Of a stretch of 57,117 nucleotides of DNA, positions 27,687 to 40,355 are shown piece after piece. The DNA is from Hyphomonadaceae bacterium (GTDB taxonomy: Bacteria; Pseudomonadota; Alphaproteobacteria; Caulobacterales; Aquidulcibacteraceae): contig JAIELK010000023.1 in assembly GCA_019753175.1 (NCBI GenBank), positions 1-57,117 on the forward strand, written 5' to 3'. Position 1 is the stretch's first letter. The number at the start of each line of letters is the position of its first letter. The notes under the pieces were generated by a model. That model searched no databases and had not been told where the DNA came from. It saw only the letters and a program-made list of their open reading frames with translations. The position numbers and the translations under genes are program-made.

Positions 27687-28466
27687 ATGACGCAAAAAGC
27701 GCCAGCCCTCTTCGTCGGCCACGGTTCACCGATGAACGCGATCGAGGACACTCAGTCGTCGCGCGGCTGGCGCGCGATCGCGCAAGCGTTTCCAAAGCCA
27801 CGCGCCATCGTCTCTATCTCCGCCCACTGGATCACCGAAGGGGTACGCGTGACGGCTGCGGCGCGGCCGCGCACCATCCATGATTTCGGCGGCTTCCCGC
27901 CTGAACTGTTCGCGGTCCAGTATCCGGCCGCCGGCGATCCGGCGCTCGCCGAGCGGATCGTCGGCATGTTGGCAAGCTTCGGCGCTGCAGCCGATCATCG
28001 CTGGGGCCTGGACCATGGGACCTGGTCTGTGCTTGTCCACATGTATCCCGAGGCGGACGTGCCCGTGTTGCAAGTCAGCCTCGACGCGGCGCGTCCCCCC
28101 GAACAGCACTACGCCATCGGGCGCGCGCTCGCGCCACTGCGTGAGGACGGCGTGCTGCTGATGGGTTCGGGCGACATCGTGCATAATCTGCGCGCCTTCT
28201 TCGGGCGCGGCGCGACCAGCGCAGACATCGAACAACAGTTCGACGATGACATTGTCGATGCGAGCGCGAGTGGCGATCACGATGCGGTGCTTTCGTACAA
28301 GACGCACCCAGCGGCCGCGCACGCAGCGCCCGATTGGGATCACTTCTTTCCGTTGTTCTACGTGCTGGGCGCGAGCGCGCGCGGCGAACGCGCCCATATA
28401 TTCAATCGTAAGGTCTTCCCCGGCGTGTCAATGACATCGATCGGCTTTGGCGTCGGCGCGACATGA
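27687..28466 (+). CDS. Class III extradiol dioxygenase, DODA/YgiD family
   Basis: The 259-residue protein belongs to the LigB-like extradiol ring-cleaving family that includes 4,5-DOPA dioxygenase YgiD. Metal-ligand histidines are expected at His12 (FVGHGSP) and His47 (ISAHW), with the DHGTWSVL motif and a C-terminal [11 protein letters not shown] helix as in YgiD. The natural substrate is not known. It is the first gene of a three-gene run with uvrA, its stop overlapping the next start (ATGA), directly behind a LexA box, so SOS control is inferred. Confidence 0.88.
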   Translation: MTQKAPALFVGHGSPMNAIEDTQSSRGWRAIAQAFPKPRAIVSISAHWITEGVRVTAAARPRTIHDFGGFPPELFAVQYPAAGDPALAERIVGMLASFGAAADHRWGLDHGTWSVLVHMYPEADVPVLQVSLDAARPPEQHYAIGRALAPLREDGVLLMGSGDIVHNLRAFFGRGATSADIEQQFDDDIVDASASGDHDAVLSYKTHPAAAHAAPDWDHFFPLFYVLGASARGERAHIFNRKVFPGVSMTSIGFGVGAT

Positions 28467-28872
28467 GGGACGCACGCCCCTTCGCCGCCGCGGGCCTCGT
28501 CGTCGCCGCGCTCGCCGTCACACTCGGTCTTTGGCTTGGCGGCGGGTTGAGCGATCAGCGCGCCGCCCTGTTCACAGCGATCGTGCTCGTCATCGGCGAG
28601 CCGCTCGCCGCATTGTGGGCGGCAGGACCCGAAGAGCGCAAGCGCCGTCCTTTAGCCTGGGTGCGCACCGGTCTCGTCGCCGCCACACTCAGCTTCATCG
28701 GCCTTTGGGTCCTGGTCGTGCCATCAGCGTTCATCGCTATCATGGGCGGGGCCGGCGCCGATCCACTCTGGACCTACATCGCTATTGCGTTCGCCCTGTT
28801 CGCCGCGGTCGTCATCGTCTGGTACACACATCGCTTCGCTTGGCGCCGCGCCGCGCCGCCGCCGGATTCCGC

Positions 28873-28876
<4 letters not shown>
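28463..28876 (+). CDS. Small integral membrane protein, unknown function
   Basis: I do not recognise this 137-residue protein. It has four hydrophobic segments (about residues 7-27, 37-54, 66-93 and 102-122) and a short proline-rich tail, so it is an inner-membrane protein. Its start overlaps the dioxygenase stop and its stop overlaps the uvrA start, both by ATGA, which implies tight translational coupling to uvrA. No membrane role in excision repair is known, so the link may be co-regulation only. Confidence 0.75.
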
Positions 28877-31782
<2,906 letters not shown>

Positions 31783-31791
<9 letters not shown>

Positions 31792-32745
31792 CGCTGCATC
31801 CGCTCCTGCGCGCGCCTCGTGCTCCGCAACGACGACGCGTGCGTTGACGCCGAACCATGCGACGTAGAACACACATGAGAGTGCCGTCGCGACCACCAGA
31901 TAGACCCCGCCAAGCGCCATGAACATTGGTTGAGAAAATGTCGCCCACAGCGTCTCAATGAACTCCGCCGAGCTGCCGCCGCCAAGCAGAAGCTCGCGCC
32001 ACGCCGGCGTCAACACCGCCGCAAACGGGATACGCAGGATCGTGTCGAAGATGGTCGCGGCGACGATGTAAGCGACCAGCACAATGACAAAGCCGCCGAG
32101 CAACGGCCAGAACTTGCCGCGCGTCACGCTCCAGGCTTGAAGGAACACCAGCCGCTTGTTGGCGACGCTCAACGCGGCCGCCGGCGCCAAGCGAACCCCC
32201 ACCCAGACTAACAACCCAATAAGAGCCAAGGGCGTTAGCGCGCCGACCACCGTCAAGATTTGGAGCGCCCCATGCAGGCCGGAAATCGCCCGTAGCGCCA
32301 CATAGAACGCCGCGATCGCTACAACAAAGGCCAGTCCGAGCGCGAACCAGATCCAATAAAAAGCGAAGACGCGCCACGTGTCGGCGCCGAAATTCATGCC
32401 GAGCGCCCCGCCCGGATCGTGGCGAACCATCCAGCGGAGGCACGCGGCTTCGAACGCCGCCAAGACGACAAGGCCCAACACACCAGAGAGCGCCACCCAC
32501 GGCGCGATTGCCGCGAGCACCTGCAGCGTCGGCGCGCTGGGCTCGCTGCCTGTCGAGATTTCCCGCAACGCCTCGGCATACCAGGCGATGACGGGGCTCC
32601 AGCTCGACCAGGTGAGAGCCAGGAAGGCCGCGCCAAGCACGATCCGCAGCGCCAGATACGAGAGCGCCGCACGCGTCAGCACAAACATCTGGCCGCGCCT
32701 CTGGAACGCGAAGCTTGCGGCGCTGACCGGCGAGAACTCAGCCAA
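31783..32745 (-). CDS. Multi-pass membrane protein, paralog A of a tandem pair
   Basis: This 320-residue protein has about six hydrophobic segments and matches the gene directly upstream throughout. Shared blocks are [41 protein letters not shown] and [10 protein letters not shown]. The AW-x-T-x-G-FW pattern recalls YciC-like or GPDPase-membrane-type domains, but I cannot assign a family. The start is a TTG; no in-frame ATG precedes residue 20, and the N-terminus then aligns residue-for-residue with its paralog. Spacing to that gene is three bases. Confidence 0.78.
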
Positions 32746-32748
32746 GGA

Positions 32749-33726
32749 TCATGCTTCCGCTTTGATCTTGCCTTCTTCCAGCGCCAGTGCAGCCGCGCGG
32801 GCGTTGATGCCGAACATGGCGACATACAACATCATGCTGGCCACGGTCATTACCAACATGATGACGCCAATGGTTATCGCCACTTGCGGGTTGGCGAACA
32901 GGCGGAACACATCCTCGGGGCTTTGGGGCTCGCCGCCTTGGCCGACTTGACTCATCATTATTCCCGCTATCGCCATGCCAAGGCCCGCGGATACGATGAT
33001 GTAGAGCACAAAGAACATCAAAAACAGGAGCAGGAACGCGCCAAACAGCGCCCAAAAGCGCCCCTTGCTGACTGTCCAAGCGTCGAAGAACGCAAACTTC
33101 TTGCGTGCGACCGAAGTGGCGGCCGCCGGTGCGAACCGCACGCCAAAATAGATCAGGCCGAAGCATATGAGCAGCACGATGAGCAAGGGAATGATCCCCG
33201 CGCCAGCGCCTGCATTGGCGATGTCTCCGCCCGTCGTCGCCACCAGAGATGCGACAGTACCGCCGATGAGAATGGCGATCACGATGTAGAAGAGGATCAG
33301 CAGGAAGAACCACACCCAATACGTGAAATAAACGCGCCACGTGTCGGCCCCAAGCGAGAGACCGAACAGACCCCCCGTCTCGCCGCGGATCATCCAGCGC
33401 AGGCAGCCGGCTTCGTAGGCTGCAAACAGCACATAGAAAACCAGCAGGAACAACAGGTAAGCCGGACCAAGCGCCATGACGCTTGGCGGCGGCATGAAGG
33501 CGCCCATAGCGCTGGGCTCGGCGGGTTTGGCGGCCTCCGCATTGGCGCCGAGCGTCGCAATCCAGTGGACATAGTCGAGTATGCCCTGAGCGTTGAGCAG
33601 GAAGAAAACAGCCCCGATCGCGATCGCCGCGACAAGATAGGCAAGGGTGAGGGTGGTCAGCACGCCGCCGCGTTCTCGTTTGCGGAAGGCGAAGAACGTC
33701 GCGTTGAGAGCTTGCTTGTCGGCCAT
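32749..33726 (-). CDS. Multi-pass membrane protein, paralog B of a tandem pair
   Basis: The 325-residue protein has about six membrane segments with the blocks GADTWRVYFTYWVWF, VRFAPAAATSVARK, AWTVSKGRFWAL and YVAMFGINAR. It aligns along its whole length with paralog A downstream. The conserved polar and aromatic positions sit next to the membrane segments, which suggests selective pressure on a functional site. The ATG at 33726 is chosen because upstream in-frame sequence overlaps the VOC gene. Function is unknown. Confidence 0.8.
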   Translation of the reverse strand: MADKQALNATFFAFRKRERGGVLTTLTLAYLVAAIAIGAVFFLLNAQGILDYVHWIATLGANAEAAKPAEPSAMGAFMPPPSVMALGPAYLLFLLVFYVLFAAYEAGCLRWMIRGETGGLFGLSLGADTWRVYFTYWVWFFLLILFYIVIAILIGGTVASLVATTGGDIANAGAGAGIIPLLIVLLICFGLIYFGVRFAPAAATSVARKKFAFFDAWTVSKGRFWALFGAFLLLFLMFFVLYIIVSAGLGMAIAGIMMSQVGQGGEPQSPEDVFRLFANPQVAITIGVIMLVMTVASMMLYVAMFGINARAAALALEEGKIKAEA

Positions 33727-33778
33727 GTCGATCCCCCGATCTGGACGGGTGACACCATGGCCTCCTGGTCCGGCGAGA

Positions 33779-34579
33779 TCAATCTCGCTTTGGCGACAGC
33801 TCAATCATCAATGTCGGCACACCACAAGTGCCGTCGCGGACCGTGAAGACACGCGTTCCGGGTTTCATGCCCGCACGCACCTCCGACACCGCGAACCCCG
33901 CCTGCGACAGTCGCGCATGTGCGGCATCGGCGTCGGCGATCCGCCAGGACAGCCCCCACAGCAGGTCAGCGCCGCCCGGGCGCGTTGTGTCCTCCGCCAC
34001 CTCCACAACGGCATCGCCGCAGCGAAAGAACATCAGCCGCCGTCCCATCACTTCGCGATCCAGACGCATGTCGAGCCCAAGACGCGCACCGTAGAGCGCC
34101 CCGGCCCGATCCATATTCGCGGTGCGAATGACGACATGATCGAGCCCCAGCACATCCGTCGCGCAGGCTGGATCTGCGAGCGGCGCGGCGCGCGCAATGA
34201 TGAACAGGCGAACACCGCCAGTGTGCGCACTGTCGAGACGAAATGAGCGCGATGCGCCGCGCGTGACGATTGGCAGCGGCGCCAGACCCACGCGCTCGGC
34301 GCGGCGATGCGCGGCCTCGATGTCTTCGACGGCGAATACCAGGCTCTTCAGCCCCTCGCCGCTCTCATCCAGCGCAACGCGCAGACGATCAGCTATGTCG
34401 CCTTCGCCGGCAGGCGCCATCAGTTCGACCGCGACATTGCCGGAGCTTAGCGAAACCATCGCGGCGCCATCGCGCACGATAGCGTCGCTGGGCGTGGCGC
34501 CCAGCAGCGCGGCGTAGGCGCGGCTGGCGCTCGCCACATCGCGCACGGCGATCACGACATGATCCAGCTGGCGGATCAC
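33779..34579 (-). CDS. VOC-family protein with two glyoxalase-like domains
   Basis: Two vicinal-oxygen-chelate halves are visible: LDHVVIAVRDVASASRAYAALLG at the N-terminus and LDHVVIRTANMDRAGALYGARLGL from about residue 140. Each begins with a histidine that could bind a metal, and the family includes glyoxalases, dioxygenases and resistance proteins. Specificity is not apparent. The GTG at 34579 overlaps the dapF stop as GTGA (266 residues); a GTG six bases earlier is also possible. Confidence 0.85.
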   Translation of the reverse strand: MIRQLDHVVIAVRDVASASRAYAALLGATPSDAIVRDGAAMVSLSSGNVAVELMAPAGEGDIADRLRVALDESGEGLKSLVFAVEDIEAAHRRAERVGLAPLPIVTRGASRSFRLDSAHTGGVRLFIIARAAPLADPACATDVLGLDHVVIRTANMDRAGALYGARLGLDMRLDREVMGRRLMFFRCGDAVVEVAEDTTRPGGADLLWGLSWRIADADAAHARLSQAGFAVSEVRAGMKPGTRVFTVRDGTCGVPTLMIELSPKRD

Positions 34580-35397
34580 GCCCACGAAGCCGGCAAGTCG
34601 CCGCTCGCCTCAAGCTCGATCGGCCCTGTCATCAGCACGCGGTCATCGCCGGCGCGCCACTCGATCTGGAGGATCCCGCCATCCACCGCCACACCCACCG
34701 CACGCCCAGCGCGGCCCTGCCGGTGCGCGGCGACGACGGCAGCGCACGCGCCCGTGCCACACGCTTTTGTCAGGCCCACGCCACGCTCCCAAACGCGCAG
34801 GCGAATCCGGTCCGCCGCCTGCACTTCCGCGAAACCCACGTTCGCCCGTTGCGGAAAGAGCGGATCATGCTCGACCTTCGGACCGATTGCCGCGATGTCG
34901 GTTGCGCCAACCTCGTCGACAAAGAACACGACATGCGGATTGCCCATGTTGACCGCGCCAGGGGCGGACAGGCCATCGATCGCATAGTCGAGGCGGGCCG
35001 TATCCATAACACGCGCCAGCGGAATCTCCTCCCAGCGCAGCAGGGGCGAGCCCATATCGACCGTGATCAGCTTCTCGCCGGCGCGTTCGGCGTAGAGCAT
35101 GCCGGCGGGGGTCTCGATCCGGCGCGAGGCTGCGCCGCCTTCCTCCATCAACAGCCAAGCGACGCAGCGCGCGGCGTTGCCACAGGCGTCGACCTCGCCG
35201 CCATCGGCATTCCAGATGCGCATATAGGCGTCGCCGCGAATCGAGCGCTCGACCGCTATGACTTGGTCGCAGCCGACCCCGGTGCTGCGGTCGGCGATCG
35301 CCCTGGCCTGGGCTGGCGAGAGCGGCAGCGACCCGCGCGATCGTGCGTCGAGGATGACGAAGTCATTTCCGCAGCCGTTCATCTTGAAGTAGCGCAT
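34576..35397 (-). CDS. dapF: Diaminopimelate epimerase
   Basis: DapF converts LL- to meso-diaminopimelate for lysine and peptidoglycan. The two catalytic cysteines sit in DACGNAARC and KACGTGACA, and the N-terminus FKMNGCGNDFVILDAR is diagnostic. Length is 273 residues from the ATG at 35397. It heads the minus-strand unit with the VOC protein and the membrane paralogs, and diverges from the peptidase gene. It acts in the same pathway as dapA at 10955-11866. Confidence 0.96.
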   Translation of the reverse strand: MRYFKMNGCGNDFVILDARSRGSLPLSPAQARAIADRSTGVGCDQVIAVERSIRGDAYMRIWNADGGEVDACGNAARCVAWLLMEEGGAASRRIETPAGMLYAERAGEKLITVDMGSPLLRWEEIPLARVMDTARLDYAIDGLSAPGAVNMGNPHVVFFVDEVGATDIAAIGPKVEHDPLFPQRANVGFAEVQAADRIRLRVWERGVGLTKACGTGACAAVVAAHRQGRAGRAVGVAVDGGILQIEWRAGDDRVLMTGPIELEASGDLPASWA

Positions 35398-35508
35398 CAA
35401 GGCCTATCTAAGCCGCTTCGCGCCCTACCGCCACGCCAACCCGGCGCTCTTTTCACCGCCGAAGCAATCTGCTTGTGTGCCGGCCGTCTGATCAAGGGGA
35501 CCATAGCG
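35398..35508. other. dapF/peptidase divergent spacer
   Basis: These 111 bases separate two divergent genes and must hold both promoters. I see an AAGGGGA ribosome site before the peptidase ATG but no convincing -35/-10 pair. Confidence 0.3.
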
Positions 35509-37608
35509 ATGCGTCTTTCCGCCCTCGTCGCCGCCGGCGCCGCGGCCTTGTTGCTTGCTTCGTGCAGCACCACGCCCAACACGGAGCCCACCGCCATGAC
35601 CGGTGAAGACCCTTACCTCTGGCTCGAAGAGATCGAGGGCGAACGTGCGCTCGCTTGGGTGCGCGAGCAAAATCAACGCTCGCTCGCCGTGCTGGAGGGC
35701 GATCCACGATACGCACAGTTGCACGCTGACTCCCTGGCGCTCGCCACCAATCGTGACCGGCTGCCGCTCGGCGGCATCCACGAGGGCCACTATTACAATT
35801 TCTGGCAGGATGAGACGCATGTCCGCGGCATCTATCGCCGCGCGCCGCTCGCCGCTTTCGCCCGCAATGGCAATCCGCAATGGGAGACCGTGATCGATAT
35901 CGACGCCATCGCCGCCGCGGAGAATGCGAACTGGGTGTTCAAAGGGGCCGACTGCCTTGAAGGCACGACCCGCTGCATGGTCGCGCTGTCCGACGGCGGG
36001 CGCGACGCTTCAACCTATCGCGAATACGACTTAGCTGCGCGCGCGTTCGTGACCGACGGCTTCATCGTGCCGGCGGCCAAAGCGTCGGTGGCGTGGGTTG
36101 ACCAGAACACACTTCTGGTCGGCACCGATTGGGGGCCGGGCACGATGACCGAGTCCGGCTACGCCGCGGTGATCAAACGCTGGCGACGCGGCACGCCGCT
36201 TGCCTCGGCCGAGGAAGTGCTTCGCGGTCAAGTGCAGGATGTCGGCGTGTTCGCAGGCATTCTGCAAGGCACGGACGGGCGGCGCGTCCCCATCGCGGTC
36301 GAAGCGGACACGTTTTTCGAGAGCACTTATTGGCGCCTCGACGGTCCGACGCCACAGCGTTTCACGCTTCCGACAAAGGCAACGATCCGCGGCATCTACC
36401 AGGGCCGCCTGATCTTCACCATCGAAGAAGCTTGGCGAGGCCATCCGCAAGGCGCGCTGATCGCCTATCCGCTCGAAGACAGCGGCGTTGAGGCGCCGCG
36501 CACGCAAGTGCTATTCGCGCCGAACGAACGCCAATCGATCGAGGGCGTCGAGATCACACGCGACGCGGTGCTTGTGGCCGGTTACGAGAACGTACGCGGC
36601 CGCTTGCTGCGCTTCGCGCTCAATGCCGGCGCTTGGACACGCACGACGGTGGCGTTGCCGGAAAACGGCTCCATCAGCTTCGCCGGCGCTTCGCCCACTC
36701 GCTCCGAAGCGTTTGCCGTGTTCGAGGACTACGTCACCCCCGACACGCTCTACGCCTTGGAGAACCGGTCTACGGGCGTGCGCGCCGTGCGCTCGCTGCC
36801 AGCGCTATTCAACGCCTCGCGCGTCGTGGCCGAACAGTTCGAGGCGGTGAGCCGCGATGGGACGCGTGTACCGTACTTCGTGGTGCGGCCGCGTGACATG
36901 CAGCTCAATGGGGAGAACCCGACGCTGCTTTGGGCCTATGGCGGTTTTCAGGTGTCGTATCCGCCGAGTTACAGCGCCTTCGCAGGCAAGCTATGGGTCG
37001 AGCGCGGCGGCGTTTACGTCGTCGCCAACATACGCGGCGGCGGAGAGTTCGGCCCAGCTTGGCACCAAGCCGGGCTGCGCACCAATCGACAGGTGATTTA
37101 CGACGACTTCTACGCCGTTCAGCGCGATCTGGTGGAGCGCCGCATCACCAGCCCGCGCCGATTGGGCATCATGGGCGGCTCGAACGGCGGGCTTTTGATG
37201 GGTGTGATGCTCAACCAGCATCCCGAAATGGTCAACGCCGGCGTCGTGCAAGTGCCGCTCTTGGACATGCTGCGCTACGATCAGCTGCTCGCCGGCGCTT
37301 CCTGGGTCGATGAGTATGGCTCGCCGTCCAACCCCGAGGAGCGGGCGTTTCTCGAATCGATCTCGCCCTATCAGAACCTCCGCGCGCGTCCCGACTTCCC
37401 GCTGCCTTTCGTTCTGACTTCAACCAAGGACGACAGAGTTCACCCCGGGCACGCGCGGAAGTACGTTGCGCGGATGTTGGAGCTTGGCATGCCGGTGCTC
37501 TATTATGAGAATATCGACGGAGGGCACTCGGCAGCGGCCAATCTTAACGAAGCGGCGCGGCGGCGGGCTCTAGAGTACACCTATCTCACGCAACGCCTCA
37601 TGGATTGA
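35509..37608 (+). CDS. Prolyl-oligopeptidase family (S9) serine peptidase, lipoprotein
   Basis: The protein has 699 residues with a lipoprotein signal ending LLASC (Cys19). An N-terminal beta-propeller (about residues 35-440) is followed by the alpha/beta-hydrolase catalytic domain. The triad is complete: Ser558 in MGGSNGG, Asp641 or 642 in TKDDRVH, and His673 in DGGHSAA. The DPYLWLEEIEGERALAWVREQN opening is typical of prolyl endopeptidases, which cut short peptides after proline. An envelope location fits peptide scavenging. Confidence 0.93.
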   Translation: MRLSALVAAGAAALLLASCSTTPNTEPTAMTGEDPYLWLEEIEGERALAWVREQNQRSLAVLEGDPRYAQLHADSLALATNRDRLPLGGIHEGHYYNFWQDETHVRGIYRRAPLAAFARNGNPQWETVIDIDAIAAAENANWVFKGADCLEGTTRCMVALSDGGRDASTYREYDLAARAFVTDGFIVPAAKASVAWVDQNTLLVGTDWGPGTMTESGYAAVIKRWRRGTPLASAEEVLRGQVQDVGVFAGILQGTDGRRVPIAVEADTFFESTYWRLDGPTPQRFTLPTKATIRGIYQGRLIFTIEEAWRGHPQGALIAYPLEDSGVEAPRTQVLFAPNERQSIEGVEITRDAVLVAGYENVRGRLLRFALNAGAWTRTTVALPENGSISFAGASPTRSEAFAVFEDYVTPDTLYALENRSTGVRAVRSLPALFNASRVVAEQFEAVSRDGTRVPYFVVRPRDMQLNGENPTLLWAYGGFQVSYPPSYSAFAGKLWVERGGVYVVANIRGGGEFGPAWHQAGLRTNRQVIYDDFYAVQRDLVERRITSPRRLGIMGGSNGGLLMGVMLNQHPEMVNAGVVQVPLLDMLRYDQLLAGASWVDEYGSPSNPEERAFLESISPYQNLRARPDFPLPFVLTSTKDDRVHPGHARKYVARMLELGMPVLYYENIDGGHSAAANLNEAARRRALEYTYLTQRLMD

Positions 37609-37618
37609 GGACGCTCCT

Positions 37619-37942
37619 ATGAATGTTCTGCGCGCGGCGATCGGCGTCCTTGGTTTGGCGCTTCTCGGCCTCATCCTCTGGGCGGCATTCGCCACGCCGG
37701 AGCTGCATGGCGGCTTCATGGATCAATTCGCTGTGGTGACCACGCTGCCGTGGGGCAAAGTCACGTTGGTCGACCTCTATATCGGCTTCGTGTTCTTCGC
37801 CGTGATTGTGTTCCTGACCGAGAAGTCGTGGCTGGCGGCGGCGGCGTGGGCGGCGCCGATCTTCGTGCTCGGCAATGTGTGGGCGGCGGTGTGGTTGGTT
37901 GTGCGCTTGCCGCTGCTGTCGCGCCTGCTCAGCGCGCGCTAA
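37619..37942 (+). CDS. Small membrane protein, DUF1475-like
   Basis: The 107-residue protein has three hydrophobic segments (about 5-24, 52-66 and 70-95). The block TPELHGGFMDQFAVVTTLPWG followed by VDLYIGF resembles DUF1475 proteins, which have no assigned function. It starts ten bases after the peptidase and is probably co-transcribed. Its stop interlocks with that of oxyR. Confidence 0.72.
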   Translation: MNVLRAAIGVLGLALLGLILWAAFATPELHGGFMDQFAVVTTLPWGKVTLVDLYIGFVFFAVIVFLTEKSWLAAAAWAAPIFVLGNVWAAVWLVVRLPLLSRLLSAR

Positions 37943-38862
37943 AACAACTGTCGCAACACATCGGCGAGCATCCGCGCTTCTTCTTCGCGCGGGCCGCCCT
38001 CGCGCCAGGCAACGCCAATCGCGCGCCCAACAATCGGCGACGCAAACTGCCGCACCGCAACCGATGCGCCGGACACGACGCCGCCTTCCGCCGCGAGCTT
38101 CGGCAACAAAGTCACGCCCATACCGCCCGCCACCATTTGCACCAGCGTATGCAAGCTGGTGGCGCCGACGTCGTCCGCGCGCCGGCCCGGCGGGGGGTGA
38201 CAAATTGCGAGCGCGTGATCGCGCAGGCAATGGCCGTCTTCCAGCAACAGCAGCTCGTTTGCGTCCACCTGATCCGGCGAGAGCGCGTTGCGCTTGGCCA
38301 ACGGATGGTTTTCGGGACACAGGAAGAAGAACTCGTCGTCGACCACCGGGACCGTGGCGATGCCTGCGGCGTCATAGGGCAGCGCAATCAGGGCAGCGTC
38401 CAGTTGGCGACTGCGCAAGCCGTCCACCAAGCGCGCCGTCAAGTCCTCGCGCAGATGCAGTTTCAGTTTGGGAAAGCGCTTCTTCAACAGCGGCAGCGCC
38501 CGCGGCAGCAAGAAGGGCGCTATCGTGGGGATGGCGCCCAGCCTGAACACACCGGCGAACGCTTCGCCCGCTTCGCGCACCGCACGGACGAGATCGGCCA
38601 CTTCCTCCAGCACGCGCGCGGCCGAAGCGACGGCGATCTCACCGGCGGGCGTCAGCACGGCGCCGGCGCGGCCGCGCTCCACGAGCACGACGCCGAGCGC
38701 GGCCTCCAACTCCTTGATGCCTGATGACAACGTCGGCTGGGTAACGCCCACAGCATCGGCTGCGCCGACGAAGCTGCCCTCGTCGCGCAGCGCGGCGAGA
38801 AATTGCAACTGGCGCAAAGTCGGCAGAGACGATGCGGGCAGGCGCTCACTCATACCGGACAT
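37939..38862 (-). CDS. oxyR: LysR-family hydrogen-peroxide regulator OxyR
   Basis: An N-terminal winged helix-turn-helix (TQPTLSSGIKELEAALG) is followed by the LysR effector domain. Cys212 in EDGHCLRDHALAIC and Cys221 are nine residues apart, the spacing of the redox pair Cys199/Cys208 in E. coli OxyR, and the surrounding sequence LLLLEDGHCLRD is highly conserved. It should activate peroxide-defence genes on oxidation; no catalase or peroxidase gene adjoins it here. It lies 44 bases after the histidine kinase, on the same strand. Length is 307 residues. Confidence 0.92.
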   Translation of the reverse strand: MSGMSERLPASSLPTLRQLQFLAALRDEGSFVGAADAVGVTQPTLSSGIKELEAALGVVLVERGRAGAVLTPAGEIAVASAARVLEEVADLVRAVREAGEAFAGVFRLGAIPTIAPFLLPRALPLLKKRFPKLKLHLREDLTARLVDGLRSRQLDAALIALPYDAAGIATVPVVDDEFFFLCPENHPLAKRNALSPDQVDANELLLLEDGHCLRDHALAICHPPPGRRADDVGATSLHTLVQMVAGGMGVTLLPKLAAEGGVVSGASVAVRQFASPIVGRAIGVAWREGGPREEEARMLADVLRQLF

Positions 38863-38906
38863 TTAGGCGTCGTCGCACCACCCGCCAAGCGCAGCAGGCG
38901 CGGGGC

Positions 38907-40319
38907 TCAAGCCACAGCGCGCAGCAAAACCGAGGCATCGTGCCGCAAGGGCACGCGCAGGGTGAAGGTTGAACCGACCCCCAGTTCGCTGACTACGGTG
39001 ACGTCGCCGCCGAGCCGCCGCGCGATGCGCCGGGCGACAGAGAGCCCCAACCCCAAGCCGCCGCTGGTGCGCGTGGAAGACGCATCGACCTGTGTGAACG
39101 CGGTGAATACCCGCTCTATGTCGCTCGCGGCGATGCCGCGGCCAGTGTCGGAGACGGTCACACGCAGCCAGGCCGGATCGCCCGCTTCGCGCTCGGCGGT
39201 GACGCCGATCAGCCCGTTTTCGGTGAACTTCACGGCGTTCGACAACAGCGCAGCCGCGCAGACCGAGACCTTGGCGGCGTCCGTGAAAGCCTGCTCGGCC
39301 TCTGGGCTGACGCGGAGCGCAATGCGATTTTGTCTGACGTTCGCGTCTTCTTGGAGGCTCGTCACCGCCTCCTCAAGCATGCGACGCACATCGACGACGG
39401 AGGGCGTCACCGAGTCCTGGCCCGCTTCGACGCTGGTGAGGTGCAGAATTTGGTCGATCAATCCCAAGAGGTGTCGCGCCGAGCCGTGAATGCGGCTGGC
39501 GTCCGTGGAGAGCGATTTGCGCCCTTCCGCTTCGAGTTCTTCTTGCAACAACTCTGCGTAGCCGATCACGGCATTGAGCGGCGTCCGTAATTCATGCGTC
39601 ATCACGCAAAGGAACTCAGACTTGGCGCGGTTTGCTTCAATGGCTTCGGCGTGCTTCGCTTCGGCTTCGCGCTGACGTTCCTTCGCAGTTTCATGTGCTA
39701 CTTCGAGGCGCGCGAGCGACATGTTCTGATTGAGCGCGGCGCGGCTGACGTAGGTGAGAAACGCAAAAATGCCGCAAGCGACGCCAAGTGCGCCCGCAAG
39801 CGGGTCGGCGGGACCTTCGACATAAGGAATGAAAGGCATCGCGATGAGGGCGAAAACAGCCGGAGCGCCCACAATGAACATCAGACCGCGCGCGCGCGAC
39901 ATGAACACCATCACGAGGACGAAGGCGCTGGAGGCCATGAGCACAGCCAGCACGCGGCCCGGCCCGCCGCCATGCGCGGCCAGCAACACTGGCATCGCCA
40001 CGAAAACCGTGGAGCTGAAAGCGCACCCGCAGGCAAACAAGACGCCGCTCGTTCGCCGCTCGGAGCGCGTGCGCGCTGTTAAGTAGGAGCGGCCAAGCAT
40101 GGTGTCGAAGCCGGCGGCAAGCGACACGGTTAGGAACCATGCCAGCCCCGCCTGCCATGAGGCCAGATCAAGCGAAGCGCCGATCGCAAACAGACCCCAC
40201 ACCGCCAGCCGCCAGTTAAGGCTTCCGACATGCGCACGTGCGGCAGAAAGCGTCCACGGTGACTGGAAGTTAACCACAGTCAGAAAAGGCCCTATTAACT
40301 GGGTTTTTGCATACCGCAT
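38907..40319 (-). CDS. Membrane-bound sensor histidine kinase
   Basis: The 470-residue protein has about five or six transmembrane segments (residues 37-195), a coiled-coil linker (about 200-235), a HisKA domain with the phospho-accepting His242 in MTHELRTPLN, and a HATPase domain with N, G1 (DTGRGI) and G2 (GGLGLGLSVA) boxes. No receiver domain or response regulator is nearby, so it is an orphan here. The first 14 codons use rare AT-rich triplets (TTA, ATA, GGG, CCT) and look like promoter sequence; the real start may be the GTG at 40277. Confidence 0.88.
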   Translation of the reverse strand: MRYAKTQLIGPFLTVVNFQSPWTLSAARAHVGSLNWRLAVWGLFAIGASLDLASWQAGLAWFLTVSLAAGFDTMLGRSYLTARTRSERRTSGVLFACGCAFSSTVFVAMPVLLAAHGGGPGRVLAVLMASSAFVLVMVFMSRARGLMFIVGAPAVFALIAMPFIPYVEGPADPLAGALGVACGIFAFLTYVSRAALNQNMSLARLEVAHETAKERQREAEAKHAEAIEANRAKSEFLCVMTHELRTPLNAVIGYAELLQEELEAEGRKSLSTDASRIHGSARHLLGLIDQILHLTSVEAGQDSVTPSVVDVRRMLEEAVTSLQEDANVRQNRIALRVSPEAEQAFTDAAKVSVCAAALLSNAVKFTENGLIGVTAEREAGDPAWLRVTVSDTGRGIAASDIERVFTAFTQVDASSTRTSGGLGLGLSVARRIARRLGGDVTVVSELGVGSTFTLRVPLRHDASVLLRAVA

Positions 40320-40355
40320 TCGCCTTGCTTATGGATTAAGCGCGCGTTTCCCCAA

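Noticed and set aside
32419-33846. A 475-codon plus-strand frame rich in His, Arg and Gln
   Set aside because: It is the complement of hydrophobic membrane-helix codons of the two paralogs, a typical artefact.
40270-40299. CtrA binding site (TTAA-N7-TTAA)
   Set aside because: Two TTAAC motifs are present but 21 bases apart, not seven, so a full CtrA site is not supported.
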